A DNA stretch of 64,000 bases from Nemophila menziesii (GCA_029959085.1 JARWIR010000002.1:78892224-78956223), one strand, 5' to 3'. Shown: positions 10,287 through 21,895, numbered from the stretch's first letter. Numbers and translations: made by a program. Notes: generated by a model from the letters alone, not told the origin.

Positions 10287-11929
10287 TGATGTCTTCATAT
10301 TTGTGATGAATTAATACACTCATAAAGCATCGATTTAGATGCATTACACTAATTGTTAAGGGATTTTCCCCTTGATAAATTCTTATTCATGCCTTGATTT
10401 AGAGATTTATTACTTTTTGATCATATTTAGTATAATTTTTGTGTTAGTGTGAAACTCTTAGGTAAAAGGAAATATAATTAGATGACAAATCAATGTCAAA
10501 GAGTTAAAGGAATAGGACCAAATAGGACATTGGTCATGGTATAAAAGATATTTTAGAAGCTCATAAAGGTCCATTTACAGGTCAGGGCCATAAAGGCTTG
10601 ATCTAAGGTGAAATCTAGAGTTAGAAGGTAAAAAATTTTAAATTGGAAAGGAAAAACTGCTAAATAAATCTGCCAAAGCCATAACGACGTTCACTGTATT
10701 GAAGACTGCATAAAATTGGTTGTGAATTTGAAGGAGACTTTATAGGGTCAGGTTGATCTTCGAATTACGGTCGTTTAGATAGGCCGTACGCTAAATTTGA
10801 CCAATTAATGAAGGAGATATGACAAAATCAATCAACAGTATTTATCATGTCCTATAGTTTAGGAAACAAATTTGAATTGGAAAAGGATTCCAATAACTTG
10901 ACTTTCACTCCAAGATTTCGACCTTTAACCTATAAATACAGCTATTTACCTCTTTAAACATTGTCCTTGCTTGAATATTATTCCTTAGCATCAAGTTTTA
11001 TCATCCAAAGAAGCAAGAAGACCTAGAGAGGAAGACAAGAAGTTGGAGAGTCACAAACCCCTCTTCTCCATCATATCCCTCTATCATTAGGGTAATTTGT
11101 ATTATATTATTTAGCTTAACTATATTTCTAATTTATTTTTAATTTAATTCTATGTCTTTAGTTATGAACTAATTTTCCCATAGCTTGGGTTTGCATATGT
11201 ATAATCTTTGATCTCTAATTCTTTATATTATTTGGGATTAACCTTTAAATTGATTAAGCTACTTAGTTACTTTATATATTTGTTTTATGTGCTTTGATTT
11301 AGTGATTGTAGTCATTGAGAATGCATGCGTATAAAGTTACCCCATTAGTAGTTGGATGGTCACCCGGAAGGGGTGTTCAACTATCGAAACGCCAAATAAA
11401 CGTCAAGTGTGCGTAGTGATCCTGGCGGGCTTGCATAACTAGATAGTCACTAGGGTTTAAGTTTATGCGCCGATAATTGCGCAGGGTCCCCTAGTAATTG
11501 TTAGGTCGCCTCTTGATTCGACCCGGAAAGGGGTTAGGAAGAATATAGAATCCTGACTATTTACACAAAAAGAGCTCAATTCACCTAGAATATTTATTTT
11601 GAAGGATAAGTGCATGCTAGCAAACCTAAACTATACTTCTCATCTACATTCTTTAGTATTTATTCATTTGCATTGTTATCTTCCAAACCTGAAAACCAAA
11701 TAAATATTACTACTTTTATTGTCTTTTTATTAGCAAGTAAATTCTGCTACACTTCTCTATATACACACGTAGGTATAACTGATTAAATCCCTGCGAACGA
11801 ACTTTACTTACTAAATAAACTTGCAAACGATATGTAATACTTGCAATGAGTTTTTCGTGGTAGTTAAGACTATGTGTCCTTTATTATTATCTTTTTTATA
11901 TGTTTATTTATCACACCTTTTCCCCACCA
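10287..11929 (+). repeat. 5' LTR of element B
   Basis: It runs from TGATGTCTTC to CCCCACCA, directly before the PBS. It pairs with 16948-20147 along its length, including GTTACCCCATTAGTAGTTGG and ACCCGGAAGGGGTGTTCAAC. A TATA box lies at 10931. Confidence 0.9.
10931..10938 (+). promoter_or_regulatory. TATA box of B 5' LTR
   Basis: TATAAATA in the U3 part of the LTR, followed about 100 bp downstream by GA-rich leader sequence. The same context recurs in the other LTRs. Confidence 0.6.
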
Positions 11930-11935
11930 TGTTTT

Positions 11936-11953
11936 TGGCGCCGCTGTCGGGGA
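11936..11953 (+). promoter_or_regulatory. Primer-binding site of element B
   Basis: TGGCGCCGCTGTCGGGGA starts six bases after the LTR end. It would pair with the 3' end of a tRNA of the tRNA-Asp type used by Athila elements; the family assignment is from general knowledge. Confidence 0.8.
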
Positions 11954-12039
11954 TTTACCTTTAAGTTAGTTTATTTGTGTTTATTTAGTGTAGAAGTTTT
12001 ATTTGTTTCCAATTTTACACGTTTTCATTGAGTCTCTTT

Positions 12040-13010
12040 TCAGGTTCCTTAGGTATGTAGAACTACTACGCACCAATTAATAAAATATGCATGAGGCCCG
12101 AAATCAAAATTTCTATCAAGGAGGTTCGAGCTATCAAGTACAAGCTCCACCGCAACCCATGTATAATCCGCGAGAAGTCTCCTACAATGAGGTCTCACAA
12201 AACTGCAAAAAGTAGTGCACGTAACACTAGCCACCGGGCAAATCTATAATGACAGATTTCAGCTGCATGAAGCAAAATTTCAAACCCTAGACGATCTCAT
12301 GGGACCAATAGTAACCAGCTTAAAACACATATCTGAAGTAGTCGTAAAGCACTCCGCGGAATTAATCGATTCAAAAGATTTTCTTGTGCGATTCATCAAA
12401 GCTCAACCAATAAAAGGAGAGAAAGTGACGCAAAGCTCAATGCTACCATATCATTAGTGCACATCATGCACCAAAAAATTCAAGCAATGGAGCAAAGATT
12501 AACGCAAGTCACTATGATCAATCAATAGTAACAACAAGATTTACATATGAAACTAGGCGATAGCAATGTTGGGTTCAAGGATTCAAACTTAGATGAACCA
12601 ACCAAGATTAGCTTAGAAAAGGTAATTGTAGAGAATCAAGAGGAAAAAGAGGTTGAGAAAGAGTTCAAACATGTGGTTAAAGAAGTAGAAAAATAGACTA
12701 AGCAAGAAGAGACAATGGCACCAAGGGTGCAAGAAGAAGAAAGTAAGGTGGAGCCGCCACCTACACAACCATCATCAGCAATCGAGTTGAATTTAATCGA
12801 GGTAACAATCAAAGATTAGGATGAGGTTGAAGAAGCTGCAATGAGTGCAGTAGAAATTCTAACACTAGAAGAACCCACAAAGCTTAATTTAGACAATGTG
12901 ACAATCAAGGATAGGGTTAAAGAGGTTGGAAAAGAAGAGAACAAGGCAGAGATATCGCCCACACATCCACTCCTATGACCACCACATCTACTAAGAATTA
13001 CATATTCTAG
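12040..13010 (+). pseudogene. Element B gag-derived region without capsid core
   Basis: The reading frame shows NQNFYQGGSSYQVQAPPQP, then the 80-residue open stretch 12215-12457 (MHVTLATGQIYNDRFQLHE), then Glu/Lys/Val-rich segments such as NLDEPTKISLEKVIVENQEE and EEPTKLNLDNVTIKDRV, interrupted by stops. It matches the spacer between gag and protease in Athila-like polyproteins. The capsid-like motif seen in A (FLTGGVSEW) is absent. LDEPTKISLEK and LEEPTKLNLDN look like an internal duplication. Not translatable as it stands. Confidence 0.55.
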
Positions 13011-13139
13011 TGGTGATACCAAATCTTAAACAGGAGTACAGCTGTCAAGCCTAGAGTTAACAACCAAGTACTTGAGGAAGAACCTACTATACCAAAAGTC
13101 TTCAAAAAACTTCCTTCCGAGAAGAGTAAGAGTTTTGAG

Positions 13140-13500
13140 GTTGAGATTAAGACTGTGGACCTTACGAAAGAAAGCTTGAAAAAAGTTCCAAAGAAGCTAC
13201 CACCAAAGATGCAAGATCTGGGAGCTTCATACCTCCAAATCAATATAGGTGGTAACTTCGAATCTAAAGCATTGTGTGACTTGGGTTCAGGTAGAAATAT
13301 CATGCCCAAGAATATGTTTGACAAGTTTGGCATATGAGATGCCAAAGAAAAGACATCAATATGATACTCCTAGATAAATCCACGATAAATCCATGGGGAG
13401 TCATTAAGGACGTGCTTGTCCATGTAGGTACTTTAGCTATACCTACCGATTTTGTTAGTCTTGATAGCATTGCAGTCAACACGTCCCATTGATACTTAGA
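13140..13500 (+). pseudogene. Element B retroviral-type aspartic protease
   Basis: KVPKKLPPKMQDLGASYLQI is followed by FESKALCDLGSGRNIMPKN. The latter matches the CDLGASINLMP active site of Athila proteases, and the catalytic Asp (codon 13278-13280) is kept. A stop follows at 13336, after which HGESLRTCLSM and similar words appear in shifted frames where other copies read HPEGVIEDVLVKVG. It would cleave the Gag-Pol polyprotein if intact; here it is broken. Confidence 0.7.
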
Positions 13501-13639
13501 TGCCTACTCTTGGCGTCAAGTCACAACATAATTGATGTTATGAGGGAATCGTGACTCTCCGAACTGGGGAAGAATCTAAAACATTCCACTTTATGGAAGA
13601 GAAGCATGAGGAGTCACATGAGGTCCCAACACCACAAGT

Positions 13640-13905
13640 TGTGACCAAGGATGTTAAAAAAAGTCCACAATAAACACGTAAAGAAGAGAGTCAAAAGTGA
13701 GTTTGGGATTGGTGACGATGTCGATTGGAAAGCCCCTAAGAGAGAGAATACCCATGGGGATTCAAGAGTTCGTGGATGGGTCCATTTGTCGTTACAAAAG
13801 TTGTTTCGACAAAACAAATTGAAATATAGGCTAAGAAGGGTCATAAGTTTCAGATAGTAGATGTGCATAGCCTAACATCTATTGGGGAGGCTATATAATC
13901 AAGAG
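13640..13905 (+). pseudogene. Element B integrase C-terminal remnant joined to protease region
   Basis: The open stretch 13651-13857 contains VKKRVKSEFGIGDDVDW. In the neighbouring frame, FKSSWMGPFVVTKVV follows at about 13760-13800, then VDVHSLTSIGEAI. In element A the matching words are [11 protein letters not shown] and [13 protein letters not shown] at the end of integrase. The segment follows the protease by only about 150 bp, so RT, RNase H and the integrase core are missing. Elements F and I show the same join. Confidence 0.65.
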
Positions 13906-14148
13906 ATGATCGAGGTGACACGTTGAACTTTAAAAGTTGTTAAACATAAGTGCTTTCCGGGAAACATCCCACAATATTTTATGTTTTTATGTTTTTGTTC
14001 AGATTAGTTAGTTTATGTGTTTTTGAGTGCATATTGCAATAATAAAGAAGGTATGCGTGTTTTTGATGTGTAGGTATGCAAAGTTTCGAGTTTGGGGTGA
14101 AAAATCAGAAAATTTCTGAAGTTAAAAAGTGTTGGATAGAGATAAATT

Positions 14149-14545
14149 GTGGTACACCGCAGCTACTCACGGTGTACCACGCCTATCGGCGATAGAAATT
14201 GACCAAAACTTCGAGCTGGCATAACTTTGCGCTCGGGTATCGAAATTCACTTTTTCTCGAGTCTAAATCGCATATTTTTTCGAGAACTATCCAATGGAGT
14301 AGAAAACATCTTGATTGGAACTAAAATAAAAGACAGAATATTTGCAAAAAACCAGCAGTTAGGTGCGGTACACCGCACCCATGAAACCATCACCACGGTC
14401 CAGAAATCAAGTCCAACTACGAGAGTGTAGAAGATTATTGCGGTACACTGCAACATCCCCGTGGTACACCGCACCTGAAGACCTTGTCGAGCTTTGCGTC
14501 ATACCGTGACACACTTAGTAGTAGAATATTTCTGCGGTACACCAC
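14149..14545 (+). repeat. Paired short palindromes, element B
   Basis: GTGGTACACCG (14149) faces CGGTGTACCAC (14170-14180) as a hairpin. Further near-palindromes GCGGTACACCGC lie at 14365, GCGGTACACTGC at 14440, its partner at 14461 and GCGGTACACCAC at 14534. Unit spacing is irregular, roughly 75-210 bp. A, D and I carry CCGGCATGCCGG-type palindromes at the same place. Confidence 0.7.
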
Positions 14546-14947
14546 AAGACGCCGAAAAAGAAGAAGAGGTTACCTTATATATTAATTGTTGAAACCTAAA
14601 CCTAATACCTATTTCTTCCCCAAGCCTCCCAAACTTCATTGAAGCTTCACATCAAAACATCACCAAATCACCATAAATTCATATCCAAATCCTTACCTAC
14701 AATCCTATAAACAAGATTCAAACACCCAAATCGTTCCACAACACCTAGAATACAAGAATCAAAACCGTAAATTTCAAAATCCCTTTTCCATAATTCTTTA
14801 AACCCGTATCATCCAAGAAAGAGTTCATCATACGCACATAAAGAATCATCATCATAACACCTTTTCTAACACAAATAACACTTTATCTATCTTTAATTAA
14901 AAGGTAGTTTAAGACTGTTCAAATCTTTGAGTTGGGGGTCAAAAAAG

Positions 14948-15073
14948 ATGACGAAAAGAATGGATACACTATCTAGTGTTAAGGGAGATGTAGAATCAAA
15001 GCATGGTGTATTGGGTGAGATCAAGAAGAAATCAATTGAGATTGGTACTAGTTCAGGAACAAACAAAAAGGTA
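14948..15073 (+). CDS. Small 3' ORF of element B (41 aa, unknown function)
   Basis: An ATG lies 8 nt after the second PPT-like word (ends 14939). The product begins MTKRMDTLSSVKGDVESKH and is short and basic. The ORFs at the same place in A (51160) and D (24047) also begin with MT and a basic stretch and start 8-10 nt after the same word. I recognise no domain. The ORF may be a truncated form of the longer one in A; whether it is translated is unknown. Confidence 0.4.
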
Positions 15074-16932
15074 ATTCGGGTCAAGTAATTAGAGAGGAGC
15101 ATGTAGTGGTGAAATCAACGAGCAAAGCAGTTACATCTTTCAAGAAGAAATCACCACAACCTCTCCAGATTAATATTTCTATACCAGAGATGTGCAAATC
15201 TTGTAAAGGCCTTATTATCTTTTGCCACAACAATATTTTCTTGGATAACATCCTTCACATGAGAGAGTATTCATGAACAAAATTGGAAAAGGTAAGAACA
15301 AAAGGTTTCTAGAGCTATATGATTAATTTGGATGGTGTGTATTAAGAGGTAAGGGAATACGAATATTGTGATACAAGAAGTCTACATATAAGAACATCAC
15401 TGCACCCTATCTTGGGTATTGATCATCCGAGGCAATAGCCTCGAAGAATATGTTTTCTTTCTTCTTTACCATCATTCTGTACTTGCAATATATGTTTATT
15501 TTTTATTTTTTATAGAGTCTTTTCGAGTCGTGGGGACACGGCTCATTTTTGAGTTGGGGGTGTGGGGACTCTTTGTCCCTCATCTCCATTTTATGTGTTT
15601 TATTGTTTTTCAGGAATGAATCAAATTTTTTGATAGATGAGATTAGATGTAGATCGTCTTTAATAGCTCAAAAGAATAAATTTGGTGATGATAGTAGGTA
15701 ATATGCTTATAAACTGGTTGGTTTGTATGCTTTGAGTATGAACATGAAAACACACATTAATAGTAAAGAAAATATTAGTAAGATATGCGGTAGAAGTACG
15801 TTTGATTTTAGGGCGCCTTGAAGGGTGTGTAGGCCGTGAGATCATAGCTAGTTGATAAACCCATTTAATGAACGTGCTAGAGGTGAAAAAGTAACAAAAT
15901 TACATAGTTTAGAAAGTGATTAAGCTGGTTCTCTGATAAGTCATTTGTTGCCTTTTAGCTTGTTGTCCAAATTTATTTATATCCTTCTCAGCCCCTTCTA
16001 GCCTTTCTAAAGCCTTTTTATTAGCCACATTACACGCCAATCTCCTTAGATTTTAGGACTTTTCCATATGACCCGTACTCGAATCGCGATGCTTAGGCAG
16101 TCATTTTAGAGCCTGAGTTTTGGGTGTTAGGTTCACATTATGATTCACTGTTTTATATTGTAACCCTTTTCTGGGGTAAAAGGAAAAAATGTTGAAAAGA
16201 AAAGAAATATTGAAAAAGAAGTAGAATGATATCTAACATCAAAAAGGGAGTCATAGCTAGCTTAGAAAGTAAAATGAATTAAATTAAAAAAATATTATAT
16301 GATTTTGACCGGTAAAGGGGAATTTATTATGTGATCATCTTAAAGCTTTATATTGGATTATTGAGGATGCTAATTAGTGCATCAAATCATTGGGTTGAGT
16401 GAGAACGAATCACATGAAGTTCTTCGTTCACAGGCTACCATCTTATGAGAGTAACTTAAACTCTAGGGCGATTCTTTGAGGGCTAGTGAGGAGAGAGCCA
16501 AATTATCACTCTAAATTATCCAAATATACGATCATACCGTCCGTAAGCCAACATTACAAACTTAAAGATTTTATGATTCTTTACCGTGTGATCTAGGAAT
16601 AATTGAACCAATAGAGAGTAGTTAGATGGATTGTCATATACTAGTTAGGCTCGATGGACAAACTATAGCCTCCATGTTAAACTAAGTGAATAACCTTTCC
16701 TTCATGCATTGCAAAGCTAATCTGATCTTGAATTTGAATTGTGTTGAGTATTTGTATGATAAGTGTATAGGTAATTTAGTTTGTAGATATTATTACATGA
16801 ATTTCTAATAAGTTGCTTTGAGATTATTATTCACATTCTTCTATCTTCTTTCATTTGTGATTAATTGACTTAGGTGTACTTTTAGAGACCTCCCTATGTT
16901 CTTATTCTTTATTGTATCGGGATGATACAACT

Positions 16933-16945
16933 TTGAGTTGGGAGT
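16933..16945 (+). promoter_or_regulatory. Polypurine-tract-like site before B 3' LTR
   Basis: TTGAGTTGGGAGT followed by CT and the LTR start TGATGT. It is the position of plus-strand priming in LTR elements. Confidence 0.7.
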
Positions 16946-17845
16946 CTTGATGTATCCATATTTGTGATGATAATCCACTCACGAGACATCATTTTAGGGG
17001 TATTACATTAATTGTTAAGGAATTTTTCCCATTATTTGATAAATTCTTGATTCATGCCTTGATTCAGATATTTATTACTTTTAGAGCATATTTGGTATAA
17101 TTTATGTGTTAATGTGAACCTCTTAGATAAAAGGAAATATAATTAGATGACAAATCAATGTCAAAGAGTTAAGGGAAGAATATCTAAGGTGAAATTAGAT
17201 TTAAAAGGAAACAAAGTTGAATTAGGAAAGGAAAAACTACTAAATAAATCTAGCAAAACGGAAACGACGTCCACTGTATTGAAGAGTGCAGAAAATAAGT
17301 TCCAAATTATAAGGATCATTTATGGGGTCAGATAGATCTATGAATTTCGGTCGTTTTGATAGGTCATATGCTAAATTTGGCCAAGTAACGAATGAGATAT
17401 GACTAAATCAATGAGCAGTATTTATCATGTCCTGTATTTTAGGAAATAAATTTGAATTGGAAAAGGATTCCAATAACTTGAGTTCCACTCCAAGATTTAG
17501 ACCTAACACCTATAAATACAACTATTTACCTCTACGAACATTGTCCTTGCTTGAATATTAATCCTTAGCATCAAGTTTTATCATCCAAAGAAGCAAGAAT
17601 ACGTACAGAGGAAGACAAGAAGTTGGAGAGTCACCAACTCTTTTTCTCCATTCTATCCCCTCTATCATTAGCGTAATTTGTATTAGATTCTTTAGCTTAA
17701 CTATATTTCTAATTACTTTTATCTTTAGTTTATTTCTATGTCTTTAGTTATGAACTAATTTCCCCATAACTTGGGTTTGCATATGTATAATCTTTGATCT
17801 CTAATTCTTTATATTCTTTGGGATTAACCTTTAAATTGATTAAGC

Positions 17846-17848
<3 letters not shown>

Positions 17849-17915
<67 letters not shown>
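17849..17915. repeat. (AT)n microsatellite
   Basis: AT run inside the B 3' LTR; the 5' LTR has only a short TATATATTT at this place. Confidence 0.95.
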
Positions 17916-17917
<2 letters not shown>

Positions 17918-18525
17918 GGGCTTTGACTTAGTGATTGTAGTCATTGAGAATGCATGCGTATAAAGTTACCCCATTAGTAGTTGGATGGTCACCCGGAAGG
18001 GGTGTTCAACTATTGAAACACCACATAAACGTCTAGTATGCGGTAGTGATCTTGACGGGCTTGCCTAACAAGATAGTCACTAGGGTTTAAGATTAACCAT
18101 TGATCATTGCACAGGGTCCCCTTACCCAAGTCGCCTGGTAACTTTTAGGTTTCCTCTTAAGTCCACCTGGATGGGGGTTAGGAGGAATATAGAATCCTGA
18201 CTATTTACACAAAAAGAGCTCAATTCACCCGTATAACTAGAATATTGATTTAGAAGGATAAGTGCATGCTAGCATAAAGCTATACTTCTCATTTATATTC
18301 TTTAGTGTCTATTTATTTGAATTATTATCTTACAAATATGAAAACCAAATAAATATTACTAATTTTATTGTCTTTTTATTTAACATTTAAATTTTCCTAC
18401 ACTTCTCCATATATACAAGTATGTCTAACGGATAAAATCCATGCGAATAAACTTTACTTACTAACAAAACTTGAAAACGATTTCTAATACTTTATGTGAG
18501 TTTCTCATTTTAGTTAAGGGTATAT

Positions 18526-20089
18526 TGATGTCTCCCTAATTGTTCTTATTTTCGACCCTTGGGAGACATCATTTTTTATGTTTAATTGAATATTTTGATA
18601 GACTTTTGAGTTAAAAATGCAATAATCCGGAATTCCTATTTTATTTCTAGTATTTTTGATTTATTAAACTTTTGCGCGTAATCTTGTGTATTTTAGTGAA
18701 AAGTTTATAGATTTTGAATATTATCTAGGAAAGGAATCCGAGAAGAGAGTCAAAGATCGTGATATGGAGTCAAATCTTGAAGATAAATCCCGAAAGAATT
18801 ATATTTTGAAGCTGCAAATCTGGAAAACAGGCCAAAGATTGCTGATTTTGAGGCACTTGCGAGTTGATTTAGCCGCTAACCTTTGAAGAGAAAACGTTCC
18901 TTATCGAGTTACGGAATTTTAGCAAGTGATTTTAGCTGAATCGGAGTTATAACGAATCGGCTAGAGCTGTTTTAGTGGAGGTGGTGCAGCAGTTACGGGA
19001 TTTTGGGCTTAGAAAATGGGCTTGGACTTTTAATTAGTGATTTAATCTTAGGTCCAAGCCCTAATCCGTTTTTCCTCTTATAAAAGGAGCTTTGGACTTC
19101 TATTTTTCACACAATTCACTTTTTACAAAATAAAACATCAGAGAGAAGAAGCAGAAGGAAGAAGAAGAAAGCTGTAGAGCTGAAGAGTGTCTATATCTCC
19201 ATTCTCAGCCAAATCCAATTCCGGAAATTAGGTCTTTCTTATTTTTAATTCTGTAAAACAATATGAATTCAATTTCTTTTTAATTAGTTTTCTTTTAAAT
19301 TAGTATGAGCTAATTCATTCATAGTACTTGAGAATGCATAACGGGTGATTCTATCGAATTTCATATGTCTGAATTTGGGTTTCTGTTAAATTAAATTAAA
19401 TTGGGTCTTTTACATTTTTCTGTAATTCGAGATTATTTACTGTTTTTGGATTGATCAACTAAGAACATGTGTTAGTATATAGGCTATTCCACATATGTGG
19501 CGTGTGGATCATCCTGACAGAGGGTTTAGGTATGGACTTAATTACAGAATATAAAATAGAAACTATTTGACTCTGACGAGCTTAGTTAATTTTAGGGCCA
19601 ATGTGGTAAAATTGCTTAATCATGTGAAAGTGGATCATATTTACCCTGACGGGACTAGTGACACTCTAGAATAGCCTTATAGTCCACCCTGACGGGGGTA
19701 TAAGGAATTTAGAATCCCGACCAATGTTAATTGACCAATTTAACCCTTAAACAACATATGTTATGAAATAGAATTAGGAGGATCCCTTGCGTCTCTCAAG
19801 TGCTATCTTCTCATATTTGCGTTTCACACTTATTTACTTGTGTTTTAGTATTTAATTGCATTTTCATTTAGTCTTTCATTACTTAGAAATAATAAAAACA
19901 AACAATCAATCATTATATCTTTATTTGCTTCATAAGTGCAACCATTCATTATTCGATAAGCATTGTAGTTAACCAAACCGTCCCTGCGAACGATCCTAGA
20001 ATCACTTATTACTACTTGGGACAACCGTACACTTGCAGTTGTGGTTCAATTACTTTTGCATTTATTTTAGAACACACAAAGGACCACCA
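18526..20089 (+). mobile_element. Solo LTR C
   Basis: A complete LTR (TGATGTCTCC to GGACCACCA, 1,564 bp) without any internal region, inserted in the B 3' LTR. A perfect 5-bp target duplication TATAT lies at 18521-18525 and 20090-20094. The TATA box TATAAAAG is at 19079. Solo LTRs form by recombination between the two LTRs of one element. Confidence 0.93.
19079..19086 (+). promoter_or_regulatory. TATA box of solo LTR C
   Basis: TATAAAAG upstream of a GA-rich leader, at the corresponding place to the other LTRs. Confidence 0.55.
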
Positions 20090-20147
20090 TATATGTCCTT
20101 TATTATTATCTTTATTATATGTTTATTTATCACACCTTTTCCCACCA

Positions 20148-20211
20148 GTGTTACTTTTAAACCCCAAACTAATTTACAAATTCAAAGGTTATTATTATGG
20201 GAGGAGGATGC
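20148..20211 (-). pseudogene. LINE 2 fragment, continuation across element B
   Basis: The minus strand reads LVWGLKVT, the usual IWGLKVPPK word of the LINE zinc-binding domain. It joins PKI-like sequence on the other side of element B, which supports insertion of B into LINE 2. It ends where element D begins. Confidence 0.55.
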
Positions 20212-21736
20212 TGATGTATCCCTTTTTGTTTTAAATATAAGCCCTTGGGAGACATCATTTTAGGTAGAAAATGGACTTATTACTTAGACTTTTATGCTTA
20301 ATTAGTCATATTGCACTTTCCCCCTTTCGAATTAGACTATTTGCATTTTTAGAGCTTTTGTGCGTTAATTTGTTTGTTTTCAGTATAAAATTGTTAGTTT
20401 CATGAATTCTATGGAGAAAAAATACAAGGAGGAGAAGTGATAATTAAAGTATTAGATCAAGCGGAAGAGTTAAAGGCAAGAAAAGAATTTCCGAAGAATT
20501 ATCTAAAGTTGCATATCTGGAAGGCTGTTGCTAATTGCTGTTTTTGGGCCACTTAGATGCGGATTTAGCCTTTGGGCCGTGAAATGGAGAATATGCGTAT
20601 GTGAGTTAGGAAGATTTTGCAACTGAAATGAGTCCATTTGGAGTTGATATGAAAAAGTTACATTTGTTTTACTACGGGCTGCACACCAGTTACGGGAATT
20701 ACCAATTGGACTTGGGCTTTTAATTACTCAATTAAGCCCAAGATTAGACCTAATCTAATTTTGAGCAATATATAAGCTCCTTTAGACCTCATTATTCATT
20801 ACCTCCTATTAAACCTTAAAATTAAATCATCCTTAGAGAGAGCGTCAAAAGGCGGAAGCAAGAGCAGGAGTTGGAGAATCCTTTTCCTCCAACATCTCAA
20901 GTCATTCCTTTATCTAGGTTCTTATTTTATTTCTGTTATTGTTAATTTTTTTCTTTTTTTAATTTAACATGAGCTAGTCTTTACATACTTGAGATGCGTA
21001 ATGGGATGAACCCTAATTTATTTAATTAATGCATTTCAATTTGGGATTAGTTTCTAGTTTAATTTGAATTGTTTATTTTATATTGGATATTATTTTGTTC
21101 TTATTTACTATTTCTGACCTAGCTAAGTAGAAATACGTTATAGTAATTGGGCTATTCACTTTAGTGATGAAGCGATCATCTGACATGGGGTTTGATTACA
21201 GACTTAGGTAATATCCGTGTAATGTCTGTTATTGACCGATATAATTAACTAATTACATAGCCAAAGAGGTAAATACTTCACATCCGAAGAGGCATATTCG
21301 CCCATATAGGGGTTTATAGTACTTTGGGATAGCTTCTAGGTCTACCCGACAGGGGGCTAGGAGACATTGGAGTCCCGTCTAATATAGAAATATCAATTAT
21401 GCCCTTGACGAAAACATTAATTACGTAAGTTTAGGTGATTCCCTAGCGAGACTCAAGTATAGCTCATATTTGTGTTTTAATCTTTTAGTATTTAATTTTA
21501 GTAATTTGTTTCTTTGTGTCTAGTAGTTTAATAACTCGAAACCAAACATATCTTTTACGTTTTACTTTCTGTATTAGCAATTACTACTACTTATCTATTG
21601 AACACTTGAGTTATACCAATCCAATCCATGAGAACGAAACCCGCTTTATCGGAGTATTACTTGGACAACCATGCACTTACGGTATGTGGATCCTTTATTT
21701 TTATCGCATTATTTTATAACACCCCATGAACCACCA
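20212..21736 (+). repeat. 5' LTR of element D
   Basis: It begins TGATGTATCCC and ends CATGAACCACCA before the PBS. A TATATAAG promoter word lies at 20769. Confidence 0.9.
20769..20776 (+). promoter_or_regulatory. TATA box of D 5' LTR
   Basis: TATATAAG, matching the position of the TATA box in the other LTRs of the window. Confidence 0.5.
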
Positions 21737-21742
21737 AGATCT

Positions 21743-21759
21743 TGGCGCACTGCCGGGGA
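21743..21759 (+). promoter_or_regulatory. Primer-binding site of element D
   Basis: TGGCGCACTGCCGGGGA, a slightly decayed form of the PBS in A, six bases after the LTR end. Confidence 0.7.
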
Positions 21760-21895
21760 TTGCAGCGTGTGACCCCAATGTTTAATCCCTAAGTAGTTTT
21801 AATTGTTTATTTTTTTTCGTTTTACGCTTGTCTTTGTTTTTTCTTTCTGTTACAGGTTCTTATATTTAGGTAATGATAAAGAGGTTTTTCTAAAG

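Larger units (their letters stand above)
13906..16947 (+). other. Element B 3' noncoding region with repeated motifs
   Basis: It contains five PPT-like words (14086, 14927, 15549, 16113, 16933), a paired-palindrome array with GCGGTACACCGC-type units (14149-14545), a conserved block with ATAACTTTGCGCTCGG near 14220, a small ORF (14948-15073), and a late block with CATACCGTCC near 16535. The order is the same in A and D. Apart from the small ORF, no coding sequence is supported. Confidence 0.7.
10287..20147 (+). mobile_element. LTR retrotransposon B, non-autonomous Athila-like
   Basis: Two LTRs begin TGATGT and end CCACCA (10287-11929 and 16948-20147, the latter split by solo LTR C). They flank a PBS, gag-derived sequence, a protease, an integrase C-terminal remnant and a long 3' noncoding region. 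No RT, RNase H or integrase core is present. It sits inside LINE 2: the flanks GTGCC (10282-10286) and GTGTT (20148-20152) are probably a decayed 5-bp target duplication, and the LINE frame continues across the element. Confidence 0.85.
16948..20147 (+). repeat. 3' LTR of element B, split by solo LTR C
   Basis: LTR sequence runs from 16948 to 18525 and resumes at 20090 (TATGTCCTTTATTATT) to end in CCCACCA at 20147. The 5' LTR shows the uninterrupted form. A long AT microsatellite at 17849-17915 is nearly absent from the 5' LTR, so it expanded after insertion. Confidence 0.9.
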
